A stretch of 38,349 bases of DNA, taken from positions 1 to 38,349 of the forward strand of contig CAJBCV010000259.1 of the NCBI GenBank assembly GCA_903951635.1. Direction: 5' to 3'. This document shows, one piece after another, positions 1-7,017 of this stretch (positions are counted from its first letter, which is position 1; each line of letters opens with the position of its first letter). The stretch comes from an uncultured Planctomycetaceae bacterium (GTDB lineage: Bacteria; Planctomycetota; Planctomycetia; Pirellulales; UBA1268). A program made the position numbers and the translations under genes. The notes under the pieces are model-generated. The model was not told the DNA's origin, did not search any database, and saw only the letters and a program-made list of their open reading frames with translations.

Positions 1-39
1 GCGTGAAGCCTGCGTGAAGCCTGCGTGAAGCCTGCGTGA
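1..39 (+). repeat. 11-bp tandem repeat with a TGA in every copy
   Basis: The unit gcgtgaagcct occurs three times in full plus six bases of a fourth copy; the window edge cuts the left side, so the true copy number is unknown. Each copy carries TGA on the + strand (4-6, 15-17, 26-28, 37-39). Because 11 is not a multiple of 3, these stops fall in all three + frames. It may be the 3' end of a gene lying to the left, but that gene is outside the window. Confidence 0.9.
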
Positions 40-50
40 CGGCGCCGTCA
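37..50. repeat. Perfect 14-bp palindrome
   Basis: tgacggcgccgtca reads the same on both strands and begins inside the last TGA of the 11-bp array. It has no loop or T tract, so it is a poor intrinsic terminator. It could be a protein-binding site or part of a 3' end structure. Confidence 0.7.
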
Positions 51-90
51 GGAGGCTCGAAGTCGTTCCGTCCACCGAACGAGTACTCTA

Positions 91-110
91 TATCTGGCCG
101 TATCTGGCCG
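91..110. repeat. 10-bp tandem duplication
   Basis: tatctggccg is present twice in direct succession about 150 bases before the first gene. The rest of 51-261 holds no convincing gene; the short frames there have no recognisable protein features. The AT-rich stretch around 81-95 could hold a promoter for the prepilin-peptidase-like gene, but no paired -35/-10 is clear. Confidence 0.6.
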
Positions 111-261
111 TGGAAAGAGCCATCCGCGCTGATTCTCCACGCGGGGCCGGCACGAAGAATACGGGCTTTTTCGGAATGCCCACCGCGTCATCGAGCGGCG
201 GATCGCGATGGCTCGCGACCGATGGCCGATCGATGGGTACGCCAACAGGGCGGGGATCGTG

Positions 262-1368
262 ATGTACGAGTGGATTATTCCGCTGACGGATCTGGTGGTG
301 ACCGGATTGCTCCTCGTGATCGGGGGCAATCTCGGCAGCTTCCTCAATGTCGTCGTCCACCGTCTGCCGCGAGGCGAGTCGGTCGTGCACGGGGGATCCC
401 ATTGCCCGTCGTGTGGGTCGGCCATCCGCTGGCATGACAACGTTCCGGTACTCGGGTGGCTTTTGCTTCGCGGGCGTTGTCGCGACTGCGGCGCGATGAT
501 CTCCGCCAGATATCCGCTCGTGGAGGCGATCGGTGCGGTTGTCATCGGCGGGGTTGCCGCCGCCGAACTGCTTTCCGGGGGGCGGACGCTTCCGGGGCCG
601 GCGTTCGGTGTCTGTCGCCCCGGCGCCGACAACCTCCTCCTCCGCCCCGACCCGCTCCTCATCGCCGTGGCGGTCCTGCACGGATGGCTCCTCTTCAATC
701 TCCTTCTGGGAGCAGCAGTCGAGGCCGACGGACGCGTCGTTCCGGCTCGCTACCGCCGCACCGTCCTCGGTATCACCTTGGCGGTTGTCGTCGGCTGGAG
801 TGCCTTGCTCCCGGTCGGTGTCGGATTCGAGGGGCCGGCGTGGATGGCCAGAGGGCCGGGCCGCGGACTGTTGATTGCCGCCTGTGGGCTGACTTGCGGG
901 GCGTTGGTGGGCGCGACATCCACGGCGGCGGGGCGTCAGGGGACGATGCTCATCGGAGTCGCGCTGGGCTGGCAGGCCGCGGCGACGATCGCGCTGTTGC
1001 GACCGGCGATCGGGTGGCTGCGGGCCCTCCTGGCGTCGCTCGTTCCACCAATCCCCCCCGGCGGGGAGTGTGACGGGGCGATTTTTGGGACGGAAGCATC
1101 TTCGGAATCGGCCCGTTCGGATTTGGCGTCAGCGACGGCGGAACCGTGGTCATCGATCGATCCCGAAGGGTCGCCGCTGCCTGAGGTCGGGGCTAGTCCG
1201 GCCCTCCGTCCTCCGGCGGATCCCGATCGGGGGCCGTTCCTCTCCCGTCTGGTCGAGCCGATCACCCTGCAATTCCAGCAGAACGAGTATCCCGGGGGGG
1301 ATCTGCTGATGGCGACGGCGGTCTTTCTCCTGGCCTGGCGGTGGCTGTGGTGGGGGCTCGTGGGTTGA
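262..1368 (+). CDS. Prepilin-peptidase-like (A24) membrane protein, probably without peptidase activity
   Basis: About 368 residues. The N-terminal part matches the DiS_P_DiS/methyltransferase domain of type IV prepilin peptidases: GSFLNVVVHRLPRGES at 25-40, then two CxxC pairs (C48/C51 and C73/C76) around NVPVLGWLLLRG. Hydrophobic segments follow at roughly 85-105, 130-152, 165-190, 205-225 and 230-255. The two catalytic aspartates of the A24 family appear to be lost. The first site reads AVEADGRVVP, with Glu154 where the first Asp should be, and the GxGD site before GVALGW has no Asp. A Pro/Ser-rich stretch precedes a last hydrophobic segment. Start chosen at ATG 262, just before the hydrophobic N-terminus; an in-frame ATG at 208 would add 18 residues. 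Domain family is confident; loss of activity is inferred from motif alignment by eye. Confidence 0.8.
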   Translation: MYEWIIPLTDLVVTGLLLVIGGNLGSFLNVVVHRLPRGESVVHGGSHCPSCGSAIRWHDNVPVLGWLLLRGRCRDCGAMISARYPLVEAIGAVVIGGVAAAELLSGGRTLPGPAFGVCRPGADNLLLRPDPLLIAVAVLHGWLLFNLLLGAAVEADGRVVPARYRRTVLGITLAVVVGWSALLPVGVGFEGPAWMARGPGRGLLIAACGLTCGALVGATSTAAGRQGTMLIGVALGWQAAATIALLRPAIGWLRALLASLVPPIPPGGECDGAIFGTEASSESARSDLASATAEPWSSIDPEGSPLPEVGASPALRPPADPDRGPFLSRLVEPITLQFQQNEYPGGDLLMATAVFLLAWRWLWWGLVG

Positions 1369-1448
1369 TCCCCGGAAAGCGTCCAAACCGGGATGAGACG
1401 CCTCATGGCCAATGAACCGGGGACGCGAGATCGGCCGTGTCGATCGTG

Positions 1449-1454
1449 TATACT
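1449..1454 (+). promoter_or_regulatory. Candidate -10 element before the exosortase gene
   Basis: TATACT, preceded directly by TG, lies 41 bases before ATG 1496. No good -35 is seen 16-18 bases upstream. If real, it starts transcription near 1461 and rules out the in-frame start at 1412. Confidence 0.35.
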
Positions 1455-1495
1455 GGGATTCGAGCGTCAGTTGCTCTGACTCCAGCGGGTGTTGC

Positions 1496-2863
1496 ATGAA
1501 ACCACTCATTGTCGGCCTCGGTCCCAAACCTCCTCTTGTCCCGGCTTCCAATCCAGGCAAGTCCAGGCTGCCCGTGGCCCAGCCGCAGGCGGTCGGGGGA
1601 AGCGTCTCGCTCGGGGAACCTGCGGCTCCTTCCGTGGGGGGCGAGGAAGAGGCTGCAGTTGCCGGGGGTGAAGCTTCCCCGGCGACCGATCTATCGCCAG
1701 TCGGCGTGGGCGCACCGGCTGCCATCGGAGCAGCCATGCCTCAGTTTTCGGCGCCACCGCGGGCCGCGGTTGTCGATGACGAGGAGGAGTTTCTTCCCCA
1801 GTTAAAACGAAAGTGGTCCGATTTCCTCGTCGACATGCGCGATCCGTTCCAGCGCACGACGATGATCACGGTCGGGCTTTTTACCGCGCTGCTCGTCTAC
1901 AGCTACCTTCCCGGCCTCACCAACGCCTACATCGCCTGGGCCAACCCGCAGTACGCGCACGGGTGGATCGTGCCGCTGTTTTCGGCGGCCCTGCTCTTTT
2001 GGTGGCGACAGCCGATCGCGGCACCGGTGGCGCTTTCGGCCCGGTTGGCCGGTCTGTTTCTGCTCGCTGCAGGGCTGGGGTTGCGTCTTTTCGCGGCCAG
2101 CTACCGGATCGTGACGATCGACATGTACACGTTCGTCCCTGCGATCTGCGGTGTCTTCATTCTTCTCGGTGGATGGAGCATGTTCCGTTGGGCGTGGGCT
2201 CCGCTCATGTTCCTCATCTTCATGTATCCGCTCCCTGACGAAGCGACGCGTTACCTCCTCGGACCGCTCCAGACGACGGCCACGATGGTCAGCACGTTCG
2301 CTCTCCAGACGCTCGGGCTCGAGGCTTACCGCGAAGGTAATCAGATCGTGATCGGCGAGATGCACCTCGGAGTCGTCGACGCCTGCAGTGGCCTGCGAAT
2401 GTTGACGATTTTCTGCGCTTTGTCGGTCGGGCTCGTGATGGTCGGGCGTCGCAGTTGGTGGGAGAACGGGATCATTCTCGCCAGCGCCATCCCCATCGCA
2501 CTGGCGGTCAACTCGATCCGTATCACCGTGACGGGAGTCCTCTATCAGGTTGCTGATACAGAGTTCGCCGAGCGTGTGTTCCACGATTGGGCGGGTCTGG
2601 TGATGATGCCGATGGCCATGGCCATGCTCTGGGCCGAGCAGTACATCCTCTCCAACGTGTTTCTGGCCGAGATCGACGGACCGGCCGTCCTCGGCCGTTC
2701 GGTCGCGGCGACATCAGAGACGGCCGGTCGCAAGGCCAAGGCGGCTGCAGCCCCTGCCGTCCTCGGGCTTGGTTCGATCGCCGCCAAGGGCAACGGCGCT
2801 GCTGCCGGAAAAGCCAAGGGGAGCGCGGGGCCTGTCATCGGGTTTCCGCAGAAGAAGGCTTGA
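1496..2863 (+). CDS. Exosortase (PEP-CTERM processing transpeptidase-like membrane enzyme)
   Basis: Integral membrane cysteine protease/transpeptidase that recognises short C-terminal sorting signals such as PEP-CTERM on exported proteins. Family hallmarks are visible: YAHGWIVPLF early in the core, FLIFMYPLP, ACSGLRM with the catalytic Cys at 297, NSIRIT with Arg342, and HDWAG with His363. About eight hydrophobic segments span residues ~120-385. At ~455 residues it is longer than a typical exosortase (around 300) because of a ~110-residue Pro/Ala/Gly-rich N-terminal extension and a ~65-residue Ala/Gly/Lys tail. It is followed by a Wzz/GumC-type gene and epsI, the usual exosortase-exopolysaccharide setting. 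Start at ATG 1496 is preferred (candidate -10 at 1449; weak AGCGGG upstream); an in-frame ATG at 1412 would add 28 residues. The exosortase subtype was not determined. Confidence 0.9.
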   Translation: MKPLIVGLGPKPPLVPASNPGKSRLPVAQPQAVGGSVSLGEPAAPSVGGEEEAAVAGGEASPATDLSPVGVGAPAAIGAAMPQFSAPPRAAVVDDEEEFLPQLKRKWSDFLVDMRDPFQRTTMITVGLFTALLVYSYLPGLTNAYIAWANPQYAHGWIVPLFSAALLFWWRQPIAAPVALSARLAGLFLLAAGLGLRLFAASYRIVTIDMYTFVPAICGVFILLGGWSMFRWAWAPLMFLIFMYPLPDEATRYLLGPLQTTATMVSTFALQTLGLEAYREGNQIVIGEMHLGVVDACSGLRMLTIFCALSVGLVMVGRRSWWENGIILASAIPIALAVNSIRITVTGVLYQVADTEFAERVFHDWAGLVMMPMAMAMLWAEQYILSNVFLAEIDGPAVLGRSVAATSETAGRKAKAAAAPAVLGLGSIAAKGNGAAAGKAKGSAGPVIGFPQKKA

Positions 2864-2931
2864 CGAGGCGTTCGGCCGGTTGAGGGTCTGTTTTTCGTTC
2901 TGAACCCCGTTTCTGATCCCAGGTGTCGCCC

Positions 2932-5202
2932 ATGAGCGAAACTGCTTCCGTTGCCGTCGCGACCGAGCCCAAGACGCCGCTGCCGTCGGTCGGGGCGCTC
3001 GCCGTACGGGATACGGCGCTCACGCTGCCCGGTCCACCAGCAATGGCCTTTCCGGTCGCTCCGGCCGATTCGGCCGGCGAGGGCGGTCTCGACACCAAGC
3101 GTCTTCTCCATGCCCTGCGGCGGCGCTGGCTCCCGGCTCTGGCTCTTGGGTTGTTGACCGGGATCGCCGTCGCCGTTCCCGTCTGGCTCTTTCTGCCGCG
3201 GGGCTATGAGGCAGTCGTGTGGTTGCGGATTCGTGCCAGCGGAACGCTCCTCAGCGAGGGGCGCAGCGCCGAGTACGACGCCTACCGCAAGACCCAGTTG
3301 CAGTTGCTCCGGAGCCCTGTCGTCCTCAATGCGGCGCTGCGGAAGCCCGGCATCTCGTCGCTGCGGATGATCACCGAGCAGGATGATCCGCAAACGTGGT
3401 TGGCGAGGACGATCGAACCGGTCGTGAATGGCGACTCGGAGGTGATGCAGTTGAAGTTTCGGGGAGCGGTCGCTGAAGAGACGGCCAAGATCCTCAATGC
3501 GATCACCTCCTGCTACCTCGATGACATCGTCAACAAGGATCGTCAGGATCGGCTCGGTCGGCGCGATCAACTCGAGAAGAAGTTCAAGGAAAACCAAACC
3601 GAATTGCGCAGTCGGCGTGAGACGTTCAACGATCTTGCGAGGACCCTCGGCACCCGTGACAGCCAGGAGGTGGCAACCCAGCGTGCTCTCCTCATGGATC
3701 AACTCGGTACGGCCAGAGGACGCATGGTGCAGGCGGAGAACGATCTCGAGAGGCTCGAGGCCGAGATCGCCGTCTATGACCTCCGGAAGGGGGAGGCGGC
3801 GGAGGCTCAGGGGGGTGCGCAGGGGGATGCGGCCGGGGCGGATGAGGGTGTCGATGAAATAGCGGCGTCGGGTGAGATGGTGGAAGCAGCGCTCTCCCGG
3901 GAACCGGAAATCCGCGCGCTGGAGTCCCAGGTCGCCGATCTGACCAACGCGATTCTCGGCCAGGCCGAGCGGAGCGCTCGCGGAATGAACGAACCCGCGG
4001 TGCGCCGGATGGTCGGTCGACGGCAGCAGATTCTCCGTCAGATCGAGGCGACGAAGGTGAAACTCCGGCCCCAGATCCTCGGCGTGATCGGGTCTGGGGG
4101 CGGAGCGCCCGGGGGCGTCGTCAGTCCCCGGGAACTCGCCCTCCGTCGGCAGACGCTCGTCAAAGCGATCGCGAAGGCGCGGACAACCTACGAAGACATT
4201 TCGAAGCAGGTCGTCGATCTCGGGAATGCCAATGCCGACCTCGAGAACCGGCGGTCTGAGATCGAGCAACTCGCTCGCATCACCGACCAGATCGGACTCC
4301 AACTCGAAGCCACGGGACTCGATCTCACGGCACCCCCGCGCGTGACGCTCCTCGAGGAGGCCGTGGTGCCCGGTGGCAACGACACCCTCAAACGACTGAT
4401 GCTCGCCGTCATCGCGGGCCTCGCCGGGGTGTCTTTCGGCGGTGGGGTGGTCGTGGCTCTGGAGTATCTGCGGAACCGCCTCGGGGATGCCGACGAGATT
4501 CCGTCGCGGATCGGAGTCCGGGTGATCGGAACGATCCCGTGGGTCGGCAAGTCGAGGCGTGGCAGGGCCAATGAGTACAGGCTCGCCGAAAGCGTCGACA
4601 GCATCCGGACGCTCATCCTCCAGGGGAACCGCGAATCGGCGCGGGTCATCCTGGTGACCAGTGCCGGGGATCGGGAGGGCAAGTCGTCGGTGGCCGCCAA
4701 TCTTGCCGCCAGCATCGCAAGATCCGATCACCGTACGCTGCTGGTCGAGGGGAGCCTGCGGAATCCTTCGGTCCACGCGGCGCTCCAACTCGACCCCGCC
4801 ACCCCCGGGATGGCGGAACTCCTCCGCGGTGAGACCACCAACAACGAGGTGGTTCAGCCGACGGCGATCGACGGGTTGTTCGCGGTCACGGCAGGAACAG
4901 TCGATTACGACGCCATCACCGCGCTCTCCCGACAGGACTTCCCCAAGATCATCCAGGGCTTCCGGGATTCCTTCGACCACGTCGTCATCGATGCCGGTCC
5001 GGTGCTTGCGTACGCCGACACGCTCATCATGGGCCGGCAGAGCGACATCGCGATCATCTCCACCATGCGCGATCTCAGTAGCGTCCCGGCGACGCTCGCG
5101 GCCGTCGATCGGCTCCGCTCGGCCGGTGTCCGGGTCGCTGGTTGCGTCCTGAGCGGGGTGAGTGATTCGGGGACCGGAAATGCGAAGCGGTTTCCGGCGT
5201 GA
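2932..5202 (+). CDS. Wzz/GumC-type polysaccharide chain-length protein fused to a degenerate BY-kinase domain
   Basis: About 756 residues. The N-terminal half has the Wzz architecture: a membrane segment at ~65-90, a long periplasmic coiled-coil region (~200-460), and a second membrane segment at ~485-510. The C-terminal half has the fold signature of a bacterial tyrosine kinase/ParA-like ATPase. The P-loop is altered (TSAGDREGKSS, Lys584 kept; the family Pro and first Gly are replaced). The Walker A' motif, normally DxD, reads VEGSLRNP (Glu606, Ser608). Walker B is kept (VVIDAGP, Asp687). The C-terminus, GNAKRFPA, lacks the usual Tyr cluster. I infer a structural polymerase/export partner with weak or no kinase activity. 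It lies between exosortase and epsI, 40 bases before epsI. ATG 2932 is preferred over GTG 2923 (AGG 8 bases upstream). Confidence 0.88.
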   Translation: MSETASVAVATEPKTPLPSVGALAVRDTALTLPGPPAMAFPVAPADSAGEGGLDTKRLLHALRRRWLPALALGLLTGIAVAVPVWLFLPRGYEAVVWLRIRASGTLLSEGRSAEYDAYRKTQLQLLRSPVVLNAALRKPGISSLRMITEQDDPQTWLARTIEPVVNGDSEVMQLKFRGAVAEETAKILNAITSCYLDDIVNKDRQDRLGRRDQLEKKFKENQTELRSRRETFNDLARTLGTRDSQEVATQRALLMDQLGTARGRMVQAENDLERLEAEIAVYDLRKGEAAEAQGGAQGDAAGADEGVDEIAASGEMVEAALSREPEIRALESQVADLTNAILGQAERSARGMNEPAVRRMVGRRQQILRQIEATKVKLRPQILGVIGSGGGAPGGVVSPRELALRRQTLVKAIAKARTTYEDISKQVVDLGNANADLENRRSEIEQLARITDQIGLQLEATGLDLTAPPRVTLLEEAVVPGGNDTLKRLMLAVIAGLAGVSFGGGVVVALEYLRNRLGDADEIPSRIGVRVIGTIPWVGKSRRGRANEYRLAESVDSIRTLILQGNRESARVILVTSAGDREGKSSVAANLAASIARSDHRTLLVEGSLRNPSVHAALQLDPATPGMAELLRGETTNNEVVQPTAIDGLFAVTAGTVDYDAITALSRQDFPKIIQGFRDSFDHVVIDAGPVLAYADTLIMGRQSDIAIISTMRDLSSVPATLAAVDRLRSAGVRVAGCVLSGVSDSGTGNAKRFPA

Positions 5203-5242
5203 TCAGCGGCCAAGAGGTTGACCCAGCAGGATTCCAGAACAG

Positions 5243-5980
5243 ATGAAACCGAACATTCTCTCGACGTGGGTACCGGTGATCCTCGGGGTGGTGGCCGTGG
5301 TCGGAGTGACGGCCGCCCAAGGGGTGCTGACGGGGCGCTGGACCGGGAAAAACGTCAGCGAAGAACTCCAGCGGAATGCCACCCGACTGGAGTCGTCTTT
5401 CCCGAAGGAATTCGGATCTTGGCGGATGGTCGGCGAGACCGAGGCAGACCCTGCGCAGCTCAAGGTCGCCGGGGCGGTAGGGCACATTTCGCGTGAGTAT
5501 CAAAACGTCGACAGTGGCGCCAGGGTGGGCGTGTTCGTTGTCTGTGCCACCCCGAGCGACGCTTCCGGCCACACGCCGGATCGCTGTTATCCCAGCGCCG
5601 GATTCGAGATTGCCGAGCAGGAACACCGCGAGACGATCACGCTCCAGGACGGAGCCACGGCCGAGGCGTTCTCCGGGTCGTTCAAGAAACCGGGCGAAAG
5701 CCTGCGGATCTTCTGGACCTACGCCGTGACCGGAAAGTGGATCGCGCCTCAGATTGCCCGAATTGAATTGGCCAACAATCCATCCGTGTTCAAGATTTAC
5801 GCGATCATCGACGAGACGGCCATGCCGAGAGGCGAGGGGAGCCGGACCGGGCTGCAGTTCCTCTCCGATCTGATCCCCGAGTTCGATCGCGTGATCTTCG
5901 TGGACGAAGCCCCCGCCCAGGCGACTGCCGGCGATCGGAACATTCGATCGCCGGGCACGGGTTCCAGCGGGGCGTCATGA
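5243..5980 (+). CDS. epsI: Exosortase-associated protein EpsI (DUF3485)
   Basis: About 245 residues with an N-terminal signal/anchor (ILSTWVPVILGVVAVVGVTAA) and a periplasmic domain. EpsI-family features are FPKEFGSWRMVGE near residue 55 and HTPDRCYPSAGFEI near 110, which corresponds to the H-x-P-x-x-C-x-P-x-x-G signature. A domain of this family sits beside or is fused to exosortases in many exopolysaccharide clusters; its biochemical role is not firmly established. It is the third gene of the + strand group after exosortase and the chain-length protein. AGGA occurs 11 bases before the ATG, a rather long spacing. Family assignment is confident; any function beyond exosortase association is not shown by the sequence. 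Confidence 0.88.
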   Translation: MKPNILSTWVPVILGVVAVVGVTAAQGVLTGRWTGKNVSEELQRNATRLESSFPKEFGSWRMVGETEADPAQLKVAGAVGHISREYQNVDSGARVGVFVVCATPSDASGHTPDRCYPSAGFEIAEQEHRETITLQDGATAEAFSGSFKKPGESLRIFWTYAVTGKWIAPQIARIELANNPSVFKIYAIIDETAMPRGEGSRTGLQFLSDLIPEFDRVIFVDEAPAQATAGDRNIRSPGTGSSGAS

Positions 5981-6058
5981 TCTCCGGTGGCGAGGGGTGT
6001 TCCTGCCGGCCGGAGTCGTGAAGGAGGCGGTGAACCCGGGGGGGGCCGAACGTTTCGC

Positions 6059-7000
6059 ATGGACCTCGCAGAGAAACGGATCGTCCTCACCGGCGGGGCC
6101 GGATTCCTGGGAACGGCCGTCTGCAGGGTTCTCCGCGCTCGTGGTGTTCCCGGCGATCAGGTGATCGTGCCGCGGCGAGAATCGTGCGACCTCACCGACG
6201 AGTCGGCGGTGGCGTGCCTCTATGACACCGCCAGGCCCGATGTGGTGATCCATCTGGCTGCCGAGGTTGGTGGCATCGGCGCGAACCGGGCGGCTCCGGG
6301 GCGTTTCTTCTACGCCAACATGGCGATGGGGCTCCACCTCGTCGAACACGCCCGACGGGCCGGGATCGAGAAGTTCGTCCATACCGGCACGGTCTGTGCC
6401 TATCCCCGCGATTGTGCCGTTCCCTTCCACGAAGATGATCTCTGGAACGGTTACCCGGAGGTCACCAACGCCCCCTACGGCATCGCCAAGAAGGCGCTGT
6501 TCGTGATGCTGGACGCCTACCGGCGGCAATACGGCCTCCGCTCGGCGGTTGTGGTGCCGGTGAACCTTTACGGTCCCGGCGACAATTTCGATCCGACCAC
6601 GAGCCATGTCATCCCCTCATTGATCCGGAAGTGCGAGGAGGCACGACTGACCGGCATGCCCGAGATGGTCTGCTGGGGATCCGGGTCGGCCACCCGGGAG
6701 TTCCTCCATGTCGACGATGCCGCGGAGGCGATTGTCAGGGCAGCCGAGCGGATCGAGGATCCGATCCCGATCAACCTCGGAGGCGGTGAGGAGATCGCGA
6801 TCCGTGATCTGGTCGCCAAGGTGGTGGATGGCTGCGGCTATCGCGGACGGATCGTCTGGGATCCTTCGAAGCCGGACGGTCAGCCGCGTCGCGGGCTCGA
6901 CATCTCCCGTGCACGGTCGCTCCTCGAGTGGCATCCCATCCGTGATTTCGATCGCGGGCTCGCGGAAACGATCCACTGGTGGCGCGAACGGGGTGTCTGA
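6059..7000 (+). CDS. GDP-L-fucose synthase-like NAD(P)-dependent epimerase/reductase
   Basis: About 313 residues of the extended short-chain dehydrogenase type. It shows the NAD(P)-binding TGGAGFLG at 11-18, AAEVGGIGANRAAP at 68-80, TVCAYP at 111-116, the catalytic pair PYGIAKK (Tyr140, Lys144), NLYGPGDNFDP with His183 in SHVIPSLIRK, and WGSGSATREFLHVDD. These are the signatures of GDP-L-fucose synthase (fcl/wcaG), which converts GDP-4-keto-6-deoxymannose to GDP-L-fucose. No GDP-mannose 4,6-dehydratase is present here, so a related nucleotide-sugar substrate cannot be excluded. Its place after the exosortase/Wzz/EpsI genes fits sugar-precursor supply for an exopolysaccharide. ATG 6059 is chosen because the Rossmann motif begins ten residues later; the upstream extension of the frame has no family features. 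Confidence 0.88.
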   Translation: MDLAEKRIVLTGGAGFLGTAVCRVLRARGVPGDQVIVPRRESCDLTDESAVACLYDTARPDVVIHLAAEVGGIGANRAAPGRFFYANMAMGLHLVEHARRAGIEKFVHTGTVCAYPRDCAVPFHEDDLWNGYPEVTNAPYGIAKKALFVMLDAYRRQYGLRSAVVVPVNLYGPGDNFDPTTSHVIPSLIRKCEEARLTGMPEMVCWGSGSATREFLHVDDAAEAIVRAAERIEDPIPINLGGGEEIAIRDLVAKVVDGCGYRGRIVWDPSKPDGQPRRGLDISRARSLLEWHPIRDFDRGLAETIHWWRERGV

Positions 7001-7017
7001 GGGGACAAACGGGACGC

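Noticed and set aside
208..261. Longer N-terminus of the prepilin-peptidase-like gene from ATG 208
   Set aside because: The extra 18 residues are polar and unlike the family's immediate hydrophobic start; not fully excluded.
1412..1495. Longer exosortase N-terminus from ATG 1412
   Set aside because: A TATACT element at 1449 lies inside it, and no ribosome-binding site precedes 1412.
2545..4980. 811-codon - strand frame opposite the Wzz/GumC-like gene
   Set aside because: The + strand protein has clear membrane, coiled-coil and P-loop features; the - strand product is a compositional shadow.
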